This document shows, piece by piece, positions 32,471 to 41,588 of a DNA stretch of 64,000 nucleotides. The first letter of the stretch is position 1. Each line of letters begins with the position of its first letter. Origin of the DNA: Micromonospora humi (GTDB taxonomy: Bacteria; Actinomycetota; Actinomycetes; Mycobacteriales; Micromonosporaceae); contig NZ_FMDM01000002.1 in the NCBI RefSeq assembly GCF_900090105.1, positions 484,995 through 548,994 of the forward strand, written 5' to 3'. The notes beneath the pieces are model-generated. The model had not been told where the DNA came from, searched no databases, and saw only the letters and a list, made by a program, of their open reading frames with translations. Position numbers and translations under genes: made by a program.

Positions 32471-33457
32471 ATGAATCTGGAGCTGCGACACCTGCGGGTG
32501 GTCTGCGCGATCGCCGAGACGGGGAGCGTCACCAAGGCGGCCTCCACGCTCGGCCTGGCCCAGCCGGCGCTGACCGCCCAGCTCCAGCGGATCGAACGGG
32601 TGCTCGGCGGGCCGCTGTTCGAGCGGGACCGTCGCGGCGCCCGGCCCACCGCCCTGGGTGAGCTGGTGCTGGACCGGGCCCGGGTGCTGCTGCCGGCGAT
32701 GAAGGGCCTGCAGGACGAGGCGGCCCGGCTGGCCGGCGCGGGCGACCCGCTGCGCCGCTACCGCTTCGGCGGGGTGAACAGCCCGATCCTGGGCCGGCTG
32801 GTGCACCGGCTCGCCGCCGAGCGCGCCGACGCGCAGATCTCCACGTTCGCGTCCTGGTCGGTGGACGAGTTGGCGCAGATGGTGGCCGGCGGCCGGCTCG
32901 ACTTCGCGCTCACCGGTGTGTGCGGGGACGCGGCGCCGTCGCCGGTGTTCGGGTTGAGCTGGCGGGAGGTGGCCGTCGACCCGGTCTTCGTGCTGCTGCC
33001 GCAGGCCCACCCGCTGGCCGGCCGGGACGAGATCGACCTGGTCGACCTGCGGCGTGAGCAGTGGGTGGCGGCGCCGGGCGACGGCTGCTTCGGCGACTGC
33101 TTCGCCGCCGCCTGCGCACGCGCCGGCTTCACCCCCCGCAAGGTGTACGAGGCAGACGTGCGCGCCGCCCTGGACCTGGTCGACGCGGGCACGGCGGTGG
33201 CGCTGTGCCAGGCCACCTTCCGCCCGGTCGCCGGGCTGGTCACCCGCCGGCTGGCCGGCACACCGCTGCGCTGGCGGCTGCTGTTCGGCTGGCACCCGGA
33301 GGCGCCGGCCGCAGCGGTGGCGGAGCCGGTGCTGGAGACGGCGGTGGCGGCGTACACCGACGCGCTGGCCAACCATCCGGACTATCTGGCCTGGCTGCTG
33401 GCCCACCCGGACTTCGGGGTGCAGCCGCACCGCGTGGGCGGGGTGCGAACCGCCTGA
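32471..33457 (+). CDS. LysR-family transcriptional regulator
   Basis: This 328-residue LTTR has a helix-turn-helix LRHLRVVCAIAETGSVTKAA, with LGLAQPALTAQLQRIERVLGG, and linker GPLFERDRRGARPTALGEL. A periplasmic-binding-like effector domain runs from about 95 to 300 (FGGVNSPILGRLVHRL, ALTGVCGDAAP, VFVLLPQAHPLAGRDEIDL). Such proteins form tetramers and activate a divergent gene, yet the upstream neighbour runs in the same direction, so no target is obvious locally. The short effector region has no recognised ligand signature. Confidence 0.92.
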   Translation: MNLELRHLRVVCAIAETGSVTKAASTLGLAQPALTAQLQRIERVLGGPLFERDRRGARPTALGELVLDRARVLLPAMKGLQDEAARLAGAGDPLRRYRFGGVNSPILGRLVHRLAAERADAQISTFASWSVDELAQMVAGGRLDFALTGVCGDAAPSPVFGLSWREVAVDPVFVLLPQAHPLAGRDEIDLVDLRREQWVAAPGDGCFGDCFAAACARAGFTPRKVYEADVRAALDLVDAGTAVALCQATFRPVAGLVTRRLAGTPLRWRLLFGWHPEAPAAAVAEPVLETAVAAYTDALANHPDYLAWLLAHPDFGVQPHRVGGVRTA

Positions 33458-33476
33458 ACGCGGGTATCACGCCGGC

Positions 33477-33713
33477 ATGACTGATCTGTATCCGGCCGCC
33501 GACGACCGGGAGCTGCTGCGTCGGGCGGCCACCGCGCACACCGCCGCCGCCGCCGACGTGGAGGCGTTCCTGCGCCGCCTGCCGGAGGTGCCCGACCCGG
33601 CGGACGTCACCGAGTACGCCGACCTGCTCAGCCGGGAGGAGCGGGCCCGGACGGACCGGCAGGCCGCCGCCGACGCCGCCGGGCTGCGACTGCCCAGCAT
33701 GGAGTCCGAGTAG
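33477..33713 (+). CDS. Small helical hypothetical protein, 78 residues
   Basis: The frame begins MTDLYPAADDRELLRRAA and continues through a helix-rich charged sequence (ADVTEYADLLSREERARTDRQAAADAAG). There is no membrane segment or known motif. It starts 20 bp after the LysR stop, with TATCAC six bases before the ATG as a weak -10-like box. Amphipathic helices suggest a small helical bundle or protein-interaction peptide. Confidence 0.55.
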   Translation: MTDLYPAADDRELLRRAATAHTAAAADVEAFLRRLPEVPDPADVTEYADLLSREERARTDRQAAADAAGLRLPSMESE

Positions 33714-33791
33714 CCGACGGTGCCCGGCACGGGCGAACGCACCACCGTCGATGACCCGGGCGTGTCGCGTCCGGACGGAGAGTCCGGTCGC

Positions 33792-33839
33792 GAGCGGTAT
33801 ACCGCAGAGGCATAATTATGCCTGGGAGGTATACCGCTC
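33792..33839. repeat. 48-bp palindrome with GGTATACC ends and CATAATTATG core
   Basis: The outer 12-bp arms GAGCGGTATACC and GGTATACCGCTC are exact inverses, and the inner AGGCATAA/TTATGCCT arms are also exact; only three internal positions mismatch. It lies in the 252-bp gap between two genes that converge on it and contains no coding sequence. A second element with the same core is at 53098-53139. Confidence 0.9.
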
Positions 33840-33965
33840 CCGACCGCATCCACTTTCGGCCGTCGTCACCCGCCGTGACGACGGCCGGCGGCTGCCGACG
33901 CGGGGCCGGTCCGACGACGCCGCCCGTCCGCCCGGGCAGGTGTCCGCCCGGCGCCGCGCCCCGGC

Positions 33966-34316
33966 TCAGCGTTCGACGAGCACGTCGTGACCGAGGTCGA
34001 GCAGCGCGTGCCGCCACTCGTCGTCGGCGTTGCCCCGGCCCGGTTTCTCGGCGGTCAGCTCCCGGATCCGGGTGATCGCCTCCCGCATCACCTCGATGTC
34101 CTCCGGGGTGAGGTCGACCTTGCGCTTGCGCAGCACGGCGAGGATCTGCCGGCCGGGCTCGGGCAGGTCCAGGTCGGGGTCGGGGCCGAACGCCTCCTCC
34201 CCCGACCCGCGGGTCAGCAGCCACTGTCGTAGCTGCTCGGAGGGCACGTTCACCTCGGCGTGGAAGTCGTCCCAGATCACCTCGACCTCACTGTCGAGTC
34301 GCGCCTCGCGTACCAT
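33966..34316 (-). CDS. DUF3140-family protein
   Basis: This 116-residue protein has the family's pattern: an N-terminal VIWDDFHAEVNVPSEQLRQWL segment, EEAFGPDPDLDLPEPGRQILAVLRKRKVDLTPEDIEVMREAITRI in the middle, and the terminal EWRHALLDLGHDVLVE. The protein is small, acidic and soluble. DUF3140 members are often listed among DNA-binding or stress proteins, but no function is proven. Its ATG overlaps the stop of the 57-residue gene upstream (TGATG), so expression is coupled to it. Confidence 0.85.
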   Translation of the reverse strand: MVREARLDSEVEVIWDDFHAEVNVPSEQLRQWLLTRGSGEEAFGPDPDLDLPEPGRQILAVLRKRKVDLTPEDIEVMREAITRIRELTAEKPGRGNADDEWRHALLDLGHDVLVER

Positions 34317-34489
34317 CACGCCTCCTCTCCCGGCGGCGGCCCGGACTCCTCCGGATCGCCCTCGCCGTGCGGTGTCTGCTGGGTCAGGCCTTCCGGCGGC
34401 ACCCGGACCCGGGACGGGTTCGCCGTCGGCGCCGCCTCGATCGGTTCGCCGGCCGCGATGTCCTCCCGGGTCTCCTCGGGTTCGGTCAT
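34316..34489 (-). CDS. Small acidic Pro-rich protein, 57 residues
   Basis: A frame MTEPEETREDIAAGEPIEAA continues to end GPPPGEEA. GGAGGGCGGAC lies directly before the ATG at 34487-34489, an excellent ribosome site, and the stop overlaps the DUF3140 start. The sequence is Glu/Pro-rich and almost certainly disordered. No family is recognised; coupling to DUF3140 and position downstream of the Clp gene suggest a shared stress operon (inference). Confidence 0.65.
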   Translation of the reverse strand: MTEPEETREDIAAGEPIEAAPTANPSRVRVPPEGLTQQTPHGEGDPEESGPPPGEEA

Positions 34490-34549
34490 GTCCGCCCTCC
34501 GATCCGTGCGCGACGGGCCGGGCCGGCCCGCCGAGGGTGGCCGCCGGCC

Positions 34550-37099
34550 TCACCGGGGATGGGACGTGGTGGCGGCCGTGTATCCGCGCTCACCGGCGGA
34601 CACGTCGAAGACGAGCTGGTCGTCGCGGGCGTCCACGGTGACCTTCTGCCCCGGTGAGATCTCGTTCTCCAGCAGCATCCTCGACAGCCGGTTGTCGATC
34701 TCCCGCTGGATCACCCGGCGCAGCGGGCGGGCGCCGAACTCCGGCTGGTAGCCGTGCTCGGCGAGCCAGTCGACGCCGGCGGTGCTGATCTCGACCTGGA
34801 TGTCCTGGGCGTGCAGCCGGCGGCGGGTCTCCTCCAGCAGCAGGCCGGTGATCTCGCGCAGCTGCTCGGCTTCCAGGCGCTGGAAGATGATGATCTCGTC
34901 GACCCGGTTCAGGAACTCGGGGCGGAAGTTCTCCTGCAACCGGCGCATCAGCCGTTCCCGCAGCTCGGTGGACTCCTGCTGGCCCGGCTCGCCGGTGGCG
35001 AACCCGACGGTGCGCTGGGCGCCGGTGATCAGCTCCGAGCCGAGGTTGCTGGTCATGATCAGCACGGTGTTCTTGAAGTTCACCGTCCGGCCCTGGCTGT
35101 CGGTGAGCCGGCCGTCGTCGAGCACCTGGAGCAGGATGTTGAACACATCGGGGTGCGCCTTCTCGATCTCGTCCAGCAGCACCACCGCGTACGGGCGGCG
35201 GCGGACCGCCTCGGTGAGCTGGCCGGCCTCCTCGTAGCCGACGTAGCCGGGCGGGGCGCCGACCAGCCGGCTGACCGTGTGCCGCTCCTGGAACTCGCTC
35301 ATGTCCACCCGGACCATCCGGTCCGCCTCGCCGAACAACGCCTCGGCGAGGGCGCGGGCCAGCTCGGTCTTGCCGACGCCGGTGGGGCCGAGGAACAGGA
35401 AGCTGCCCATCGGCCGGTCCGGGTCGGCCAGCCCGGTCCGCGAGCGGCGCACCGCCTCGGACACCGCGCCGACCGCGTCGTCCTGCCCGATCACCTTCTC
35501 GTGCAGGTGCCCCTCCAGGCGCAGCAGGCGGTCGCGCTCCTCCTCGGTGAGCTGGGTGACCGGGATGCCGGTGGCCCGGGACACCACCTCGGCGATCTCC
35601 TTCGGCCCCACCTCGGGCACGTGGTTGGGTCCCTCGTCGCCGCGGGCACGGCGGATCTGGTCCTCCAGCTCGGCGAGCTTGTCGCGCAGCGAGGAGGCCC
35701 GCTCGTACTGCTCGTCGGAGACCGCCTGCTCCTTGTCCCGGCGTACCTCGTCGAGCTGCTGCTCCAGGTCGCGCACGTCGGAGGCGGGGGTGCGGGTGCG
35801 CAGCCGCACCCGCGCCCCGGCCTGGTCGATCAGGTCGATCGCCTTGTCCGGCAGGAACCGGTCGGTGACGTACCGGTCGGACAGTTCGGTGGCGGCGACC
35901 AGCGCCTCGTCGGTGAACCGGACCTGGTGGTGCGCCTCGTAGCGGTCGCGCAGGCCGCGCAGGATGGCGACGGTGTCCTCGACGGTCGGCTCGGGCACCA
36001 GCACCGGCTGGAACCGGCGGGCCAGCGCGGCGTCCTTCTCGATGCTGCGCCGGTACTCGTCCAGCGTGGTCGCGCCGATCACCCGCAACTCGCCCCGGGC
36101 GAGCGCCGGCTTGAGCATGTTGGACGCGTCCATCCCACCCTCGCTGCCGGCGCCGCCGGCCCCGACCAGGGTGTGGATCTCGTCCAGGAAGACGATCAGC
36201 TCGTCGCGGTGGGCGCGGATCTCGTCGATCACCTTCTTCAGGCGTTCCTCGAAATCGCCCCGGTAGCGGGTGCCGGCGACCAGGCCGGACAGGTCGAGCT
36301 GGACGACGCGCTTGCCGATCAGGGTCTGCGGCACGTCACCGTCGCAGATCCGCTCGGCCAGCCCCTCCACGATGGCGGTCTTGCCGACACCGGCCTCACC
36401 GATCAGCACCGGGTTGTTCTTGGTGCGCCGGGACAGGATCTCCACCGCCTGCTCGATCTCGTCGGCCCGGCCGATCACCGGGTCGATCTGGTCCATCCGG
36501 GCCAACTCGGTGAGGTCCTGCCCGTACTGGTCGAGGGTGGGCGTGCCGCGGTCCGGGCGCGGTCCGTTCGCCGCGCCGCGCTCGGCGCTGGCGGCCTGCA
36601 ACGACTCCGGTTGGATCCGTCCGGCGGCGAGCATCCGGCCGGCCGGTGACTCCGGGTTCAGCGGCAGCGCCATCAGGATGTGCTCGGGCCCGATGTAGTT
36701 GGCGCCCATGGCCCGGGACAGCTGGTGCGCGTCCAGCAGCGCCCGCTTCGCGGCCGGGGTGAGCGACAGGTTCGGCGGCACCTCCCCGCCGGGCGCACCC
36801 TCGGCGCGTCCGCCGAGCGCGTTGACCAGCGCGTCCGGGTCGGCGCCGGCGCGGCGGACCAGGTCCCGCAGCGGCTCGCGTTGCAGCGCCGCCCAGAGCA
36901 GGTGGTCGGTGTCCAGGTCGTTGCTGTGCTTCTGGGCGGCCCGGCGGGCCGCGTCGGCCAGCATCTCCCGGGCGTCGGCGGTCATCAGGCGGGTGATGTC
37001 CACCCGGTGGGCCGGCCGGCGTCCCCCCTCGCCCCGGCCGAAGTAGCGGGCCAGGAACTCGTCCCACGGGTCGTTGCCGAAGTCACCGGGTCCCATCAT
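34550..37099 (-). CDS. ClpC-like AAA+ unfoldase (Clp ATP-binding subunit paralogue)
   Basis: This 849-residue ring ATPase unfolds proteins. After a divergent start ([21 protein letters not shown]) come two Clp_N repeats (about 35-175), AAA1 with GEAGVGKT and [11 protein letters not shown], a UVR motif ([21 protein letters not shown]) marking the ClpC rather than ClpB branch, and AAA2 with GPTGVGKT near 568 and [12 protein letters not shown]. The segment [10 protein letters not shown] lies where ClpC carries its ClpP-docking loop, so ClpP partnership is uncertain. It is shorter at the N-terminus than housekeeping ClpC and is probably an accessory paralogue. Start supported by GGAGGACGAAG before ATG 37099. 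Confidence 0.9.
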   Translation of the reverse strand: MMGPGDFGNDPWDEFLARYFGRGEGGRRPAHRVDITRLMTADAREMLADAARRAAQKHSNDLDTDHLLWAALQREPLRDLVRRAGADPDALVNALGGRAEGAPGGEVPPNLSLTPAAKRALLDAHQLSRAMGANYIGPEHILMALPLNPESPAGRMLAAGRIQPESLQAASAERGAANGPRPDRGTPTLDQYGQDLTELARMDQIDPVIGRADEIEQAVEILSRRTKNNPVLIGEAGVGKTAIVEGLAERICDGDVPQTLIGKRVVQLDLSGLVAGTRYRGDFEERLKKVIDEIRAHRDELIVFLDEIHTLVGAGGAGSEGGMDASNMLKPALARGELRVIGATTLDEYRRSIEKDAALARRFQPVLVPEPTVEDTVAILRGLRDRYEAHHQVRFTDEALVAATELSDRYVTDRFLPDKAIDLIDQAGARVRLRTRTPASDVRDLEQQLDEVRRDKEQAVSDEQYERASSLRDKLAELEDQIRRARGDEGPNHVPEVGPKEIAEVVSRATGIPVTQLTEEERDRLLRLEGHLHEKVIGQDDAVGAVSEAVRRSRTGLADPDRPMGSFLFLGPTGVGKTELARALAEALFGEADRMVRVDMSEFQERHTVSRLVGAPPGYVGYEEAGQLTEAVRRRPYAVVLLDEIEKAHPDVFNILLQVLDDGRLTDSQGRTVNFKNTVLIMTSNLGSELITGAQRTVGFATGEPGQQESTELRERLMRRLQENFRPEFLNRVDEIIIFQRLEAEQLREITGLLLEETRRRLHAQDIQVEISTAGVDWLAEHGYQPEFGARPLRRVIQREIDNRLSRMLLENEISPGQKVTVDARDDQLVFDVSAGERGYTAATTSHPR

Positions 37100-37213
37100 C
37101 TTCGTCCTCCGCAGTCGGTCGGCACGACCGGGACGCGACGGGGCGCGGCGCGGTCGGCGGTGGCTACCCGGCGGGGTGACCGACAAACGCGACACCGATG
37201 GCAGGCTGGGGGT

Positions 37214-37591
37214 ATGGAGAGCAGAGCGCTGCTGGTGGTCGACGGCGCGAACGTGGTCGGGTCGCGGCCGGACGGCTGGTGGCGGGACCGGGCCGGCGCG
37301 GCGGTCCGGCTGCGCGACGCGCTGGCGTCGCTGGCCGGGGCCGGGGTGCCGCCGGAGCTGCCGCCGCCGGTGCAGGTGGTGCTGGTGGTGGAGGGCGCGG
37401 CCCGGCACGTCGCGCCGGTGCCCGACGTGGACGTGGTGTCCGCCGCCGGCTCCGGCGACGACACGGTGGTCGAGCTGGTCGCCGCCGCGCCGGACCGGCG
37501 GCGGGTGGTGGTCACCGCCGACCGGGAGCTGCGGGCCCGGGTGACCGCGCTCGGCGCGGAGGTACGCGGCCCGCGCTGGCTGGGCCGCTGA
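37214..37591 (+). CDS. NYN/PIN-like domain protein
   Basis: This 125-residue protein has the Rossmann-like NYN architecture: LLVVDGANVVGSRPDGWWRDR with the first catalytic Asp and Asn, VVLVVEGAARHV, the acidic AAGSGDDTVVELV, and VVVTADRELRARV supplying the last Asp. Such residues bind Mg2+ in PIN/NYN RNases; this is a minimal single-domain version. It is divergent from the Clp unfoldase with 114 bp between the starts. Targets are unknown; possible tRNA or mRNA cleavage is inferred from fold only. The ATG has no clear ribosome site. Confidence 0.8.
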   Translation: MESRALLVVDGANVVGSRPDGWWRDRAGAAVRLRDALASLAGAGVPPELPPPVQVVLVVEGAARHVAPVPDVDVVSAAGSGDDTVVELVAAAPDRRRVVVTADRELRARVTALGAEVRGPRWLGR

Positions 37592-37773
37592 ACGCGGTGC
37601 CGTGAGCGGGACCGACGTGCCCGCGGACGGGACCGGCGGATCCGTCACGCGGCGTCTTCGCGCACGTCAGGGCCCTCATCGGACACCCGGGCAGGAACGA
37701 CGCGAGGGTGGATGTTCGCCCACCCGTCGGGATGGGTTGTAATGGAGATCTCCCCTGCCCCCAGGAGGTCCCC

Positions 37774-38034
37774 GTGGCGAGCGTCGCCGAGCTGAAGGCC
37801 GCCATCGATGTCGCTCTCCAGCAGATCGGTGACGGCCAGACAGCGGTGCAGGCCGCCGGCGAGAAGCTGGCCGAGGCGCAGCAGACCCTGGCCGGCGCGC
37901 TGGAGGGCAGCGGCCACGAGACGGTCGAGGCGGCGCAGGCCTCGCTGACCCAGGCCAGCCAGGAGCTGGAGGAGTGCCTCGCCGCGACGCTGGTGGCGGT
38001 GGAGCAGGCACAGCTCTACGTCGCGACGCTCTGA
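37774..38034 (+). CDS. Small helical protein, first gene of FtsK-like operon
   Basis: This 86-residue, all-alpha, Gln/Ala-rich protein (ASVAELKAAIDVALQQIGDG, then TAVQAAGEKLAEAQQTLAGALEG and SLTQASQELEECLAATLVAVEQA) probably forms a helical hairpin of WXG100-like size, though no WxG motif is present. GTG 37774 follows AGGAGG by five bases, decisive for the start. It precedes the next gene by 10 bp and is the first of four apparently co-transcribed genes including a FtsK/SpoIIIE ATPase. Size and composition invite comparison with small secreted or scaffold partners of such ATPases (inference). Confidence 0.75.
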   Translation: MASVAELKAAIDVALQQIGDGQTAVQAAGEKLAEAQQTLAGALEGSGHETVEAAQASLTQASQELEECLAATLVAVEQAQLYVATL

Positions 38035-38044
38035 AGGGCCGGCC

Positions 38045-38923
38045 GTGTCCATCGTCGAGGACATCGGCGCGCAGGTCCGCGCCGCCGCCGAGGAGCTGCC
38101 GCTGGCGCAGCTCGCCGCCGCGCTGGAGAAGCTCGGCCAGGCCGAGGAACGGCTGCGCTGGGTGCGCCAGGAGTCGGCCGACCCGCTGGGCGTGCCGGAG
38201 CTGACCGCGGCCACCGAGCACGCCGAGACCGCCGGCTACGCGCTACGGGTGGCGCAGGAGCAGCTCACCGCGTACCTGGCGGCGATCGGGCTGGCCGCCG
38301 ACGGCGCGTCCACGGCCCCACCTGGCGAGCGCCGGCCGCGGCACGACGCGCCGCGCGGCGAGGCGCCGCCCACGCCGGGCGCGGCCGCCGCGCCGGACGA
38401 GCCGCCCGCGGTACGCCGCTGGTGGGCGGTCCGGGTGGCGGAGCTGACCGGCGGGCGGGAGGGCGCGCCGGACGAGCCCGACGAGCGGGTGGCGAACTCC
38501 CGGGAGCTGCTGCGCCGGGTGGTGGTCGGGATCCGCTCCGGCGACCGGGACCGGCTGCACGCCGAGCTGCGCCGGGCGCACGCCGACGTCGGGCTGGGGC
38601 TGGCCGCGATCGCCCCGCCGATGCTGCGCGACCTGGCCGGGGAGCTGCTCGGCCACCCGCCCCGCGCGGACGACCTGACCCGGCTGCGTCGCGAGCTGGA
38701 CGGACGGGTCCGGGACCTGCTGCCCGGGCTGCCGCCGCCGGTGCTGGACACGTTGCTCACCCGGGTCTGCCGGATGCCCCCGCCGCGCCGCGACGGCGGG
38801 CCGGAACAGCCGCACGCCGCCGACCCGGCGGTCACCGCCGGGGTGCTCACCGGCGTGCTGCTCGACCGGCTCGGCCGGGACCTGCCGAAGGACACCGAGG
38901 AACGGGAGCCGCAGCGTGGCTGA
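38045..38923 (+). CDS. Helical hypothetical protein of the FtsK-like operon
   Basis: This 292-residue protein has three parts. A helical N-terminus (about 1-80; DIGAQVRAAAEELPLAQLAAAL, RLRWVRQE) resembles the preceding 86-residue protein. A Pro/Arg/Ala-rich linker spans about 85-125. A C-terminal helical domain includes NSRELLRRVVVGIRSGDRDRL, HAELRRAHADVGLGLAAIAPPMLRDLAGELL and PVLDTLLTRVCRMPPP. No membrane helix or catalytic motif is visible. It overlaps the ATPase gene by eight bases and starts 10 bp after the previous stop, so it is a dedicated partner. Confidence 0.75.
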   Translation: MSIVEDIGAQVRAAAEELPLAQLAAALEKLGQAEERLRWVRQESADPLGVPELTAATEHAETAGYALRVAQEQLTAYLAAIGLAADGASTAPPGERRPRHDAPRGEAPPTPGAAAAPDEPPAVRRWWAVRVAELTGGREGAPDEPDERVANSRELLRRVVVGIRSGDRDRLHAELRRAHADVGLGLAAIAPPMLRDLAGELLGHPPRADDLTRLRRELDGRVRDLLPGLPPPVLDTLLTRVCRMPPPRRDGGPEQPHAADPAVTAGVLTGVLLDRLGRDLPKDTEEREPQRG

Positions 38924-41588
38924 CGTCCGCGCCCAACTGGTGACGCGGGTCCGGGGGATGCTCTCCGAGGCCCTGGGGGCCACCCGTACCCGGCTGGCCG
39001 CCGCCGACGCGGAGCTGGTCGCCGGCCGGGCACGGCTGGACCGCACCCGCCGCGCCGCCGCGGCGGTGCCGGCCCGGGTCGGCGCGGCGCGTGACCGGCG
39101 GCTCGCCGAGATCGACGCCCGGCACACCGCCCGCCTCGCCGAGCTGGCGCGACGGGCCGCGGACGCGGCGCGGCGGGAGGCGCCGGGAGCGGCGTCCGAG
39201 CCCTGGGGCCGCTGGCAGGCGACGCCCGCGGGCCGGGCCGAGCCGCCCGGCGCGGTCCGGATCGGCACGGTACGCATCACCGGCGCCGAACCGGTGCCGG
39301 CGCTGGTCCCGCTCCTCGACGCCGGGCACGCGCACCTGGCCGGCGGCGACCGGGACGGCCTGGCCTCGGTGGTGCCCGCGCTGCTGCTGCGCTCCGTCGG
39401 CCGGGCCGATCCCGGCGCGGTGCGGCTCTACGGCTACGACCCGGAGCACCTGGGCGGCGGGCTGGCCGGGTTCGCCCCGCTCGGCACCGCCGGCCTGCTC
39501 ACCTCCGTCGGCCCGGGCGGCCTGGGCCGGCTGCTGGACGACCTGGTCGAGCAGATCCGCCGGATCAACGCCACCGTGCTGGCCGGCGAGTACGCGTCGC
39601 TGCGCGAGCTGGCCGCCGCCACCGGGCGCCGGCCCGAGCCGTGGCGGGTGGCGGTGCTGCTCGGCGGCGACGAGCTGTCCCGGCACGAGCGCGGCCAGCT
39701 CGACCGGGTGGTCCGCACCGGGGCCGCCTGCGGCGTGCACCTGGTGGTCCGCGGCATCGACCTGCCCGAGGACCGGACCGTGACCCGGATCGTGGTCGAG
39801 GAGGACGACGCCCGGATCGCCGGACTGCCGGTGGTGCTCGACGACCCGCCGCCGGCCGCCCTGGTCACCGAGACCTGCCGCGCGGTCGCCTCCCGGGTCG
39901 CCGCCGGGCCGCCGCCGACGCCCTTCACCGACCTGCTTCCGCCACCCGACGAATACTGGCGGGAGGACTCGGCGCACGGTCTGAGCGCCCCGATCGGCGA
40001 GGGCCCGCACGGGCGGCCGGTGCTGCTCACCCTCGGCGACTATCCGCCGCACGCGTTGATCGGCGGCCCGTCCGGCACCGGCAAGACCAACCTGATCTTC
40101 GCCTGGATCGGCGCGCTCGCCGCCCGCTACTCCCCCGCCGAGCTGGAGTTCTACCTGCTCGACTTCAAGGAGGGAGTGTCCTTCGCCCGGTTCGCCAAGG
40201 GCCGCCGCGACCCGAGTTGGCTGCCGCACATGCGGCTGGTCGGGATCAACGTCAACACCGACCGCGAGTTCGGCCTGGCCCTGCTGCGGTTCCTCGCCGA
40301 GGAGCTGCGCCGGCGGGCCGACGCGGCCAAGAAGCACGAGGTCACCAAGCTGGCCGAGCTGCGCGCGGTGGACCCGACCGGGCACTGGCCACGCATCGTC
40401 GCGGTGGTCGACGAGTTCCAGGCACTGCTCGCCGGCCGGGACGTGGTCGCCCGGGAGGCCGCCGACCTGCTGGAGGACCTGGCCCGGCGGGGCCGCTCGC
40501 AGGGCATCCACCTGGTGCTCGCGTCCCAGGACGTGCGCGGCATCGAGGCGCTGTGGGGCCGGCCCGCCCTGGTCGCCCAGTTCACCCTGCGCATCGCGCT
40601 GCCCAAGGCGCTGCGGATCCTGGCCGAGCGCAACGACGCCGCGCAGTCGCTGCCCCGCCACCACGCCGTGGTCAACGCCGAGTCCGGCCTGGCCGAGGGG
40701 AACGAGGTGGCCCGTATCCCGTCGGCCAGCGACTGGGAGACCTGGAGCGAGTTGCAGCACCGGCTGTGGCGGATGCGACCGCAGGACGCCGCGCCGGCCC
40801 GGCTCTTCGACGGCGACGCGATCCCCCGGCTGGCCGAGGCGCCGGACTTCCGTGCCCTGACCGCCCCCGAGCAGGGCGTGCCCCGCAACCCGGTGGCACT
40901 GCTCGGCGAGATCATCGACGTGCAGTCCCGCTCGGCGTCGCTGCGGCTGCCCCGGGCGCCGGGGCGGAACCTGGCCGTGCTGGGCACCCGGGTGGACGAG
41001 GCGTGCGCGGTGCTCGACGCCGCCGCCCGCTCGCTGGCCCGCCAGTACGCCCCGGGCGCCGCCCGCTTCTCCATCGCCTGCCTCGACCCGGACGCCGACC
41101 CGGCCGCCCGCGCGCTCTACGAGGACCTGCCCGACGACTCCTCCTGGTACGACGAGGAGACGGTGTCCGAGCTGATGGCCGAGGTGGGTGACGGGCTGGC
41201 CGCGCCGGGCACCCCGCGCACACCGCACTTCCTGCTGCTGTACGCGGTGGACGCGGCGGCCGGGGCGCTGGCCGGCAAGGCGGGCACCCGCAGCGGGGTG
41301 GAGCAGCTGCGCCGGATCCTGCACGACGGGCCGGAGCGGCGCACCCACGTGCTGGCCTGGTGGCGGGGCGTGGCCCGGATGCGCGCCGATCTGGGTGGCG
41401 CCGGCGCCCGCACGGACCAGATCGGGGCCTGGGTGGCGCTCGACGTGCAGGGCGGTGAGCTGGGCTCGTCGCTCTATCCGGGCAGTGGCGGCCCGGACTG
41501 GTATCCCCGGCCCTGGCGCGGTCTCTACTTCGACCGCGCGGTGCACCGCACCGGGCAGGTGATCATCCCTTATGGTCCTTCGCGATGA
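38916..41588 (+). CDS. FtsK/SpoIIIE-domain ATPase
   Basis: This 890-residue protein has an N-terminal coiled coil (about 20-75), a degenerate ATPase-like region (about 110-330), a complete FtsK/SpoIIIE domain with Walker A GGPSGTGKTN near 384, Walker B IVAVVDEFQAL near 493 and sensor GRSQGIHLVLASQDVRGIE, and a C-terminal P-loop-like domain without the Lys (RAPGRNLAVLGTRVDEA). No transmembrane segment is seen. The three-domain layout with one intact motor recalls type VII secretion EccC and cytosolic FtsK-like translocases. It could pump DNA or protein. The flanking genes overlap it at both ends, so it works with them. Confidence 0.88.
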   Translation: MADVRAQLVTRVRGMLSEALGATRTRLAAADAELVAGRARLDRTRRAAAAVPARVGAARDRRLAEIDARHTARLAELARRAADAARREAPGAASEPWGRWQATPAGRAEPPGAVRIGTVRITGAEPVPALVPLLDAGHAHLAGGDRDGLASVVPALLLRSVGRADPGAVRLYGYDPEHLGGGLAGFAPLGTAGLLTSVGPGGLGRLLDDLVEQIRRINATVLAGEYASLRELAAATGRRPEPWRVAVLLGGDELSRHERGQLDRVVRTGAACGVHLVVRGIDLPEDRTVTRIVVEEDDARIAGLPVVLDDPPPAALVTETCRAVASRVAAGPPPTPFTDLLPPPDEYWREDSAHGLSAPIGEGPHGRPVLLTLGDYPPHALIGGPSGTGKTNLIFAWIGALAARYSPAELEFYLLDFKEGVSFARFAKGRRDPSWLPHMRLVGINVNTDREFGLALLRFLAEELRRRADAAKKHEVTKLAELRAVDPTGHWPRIVAVVDEFQALLAGRDVVAREAADLLEDLARRGRSQGIHLVLASQDVRGIEALWGRPALVAQFTLRIALPKALRILAERNDAAQSLPRHHAVVNAESGLAEGNEVARIPSASDWETWSELQHRLWRMRPQDAAPARLFDGDAIPRLAEAPDFRALTAPEQGVPRNPVALLGEIIDVQSRSASLRLPRAPGRNLAVLGTRVDEACAVLDAAARSLARQYAPGAARFSIACLDPDADPAARALYEDLPDDSSWYDEETVSELMAEVGDGLAAPGTPRTPHFLLLYAVDAAAGALAGKAGTRSGVEQLRRILHDGPERRTHVLAWWRGVARMRADLGGAGARTDQIGAWVALDVQGGELGSSLYPGSGGPDWYPRPWRGLYFDRAVHRTGQVIIPYGPSR

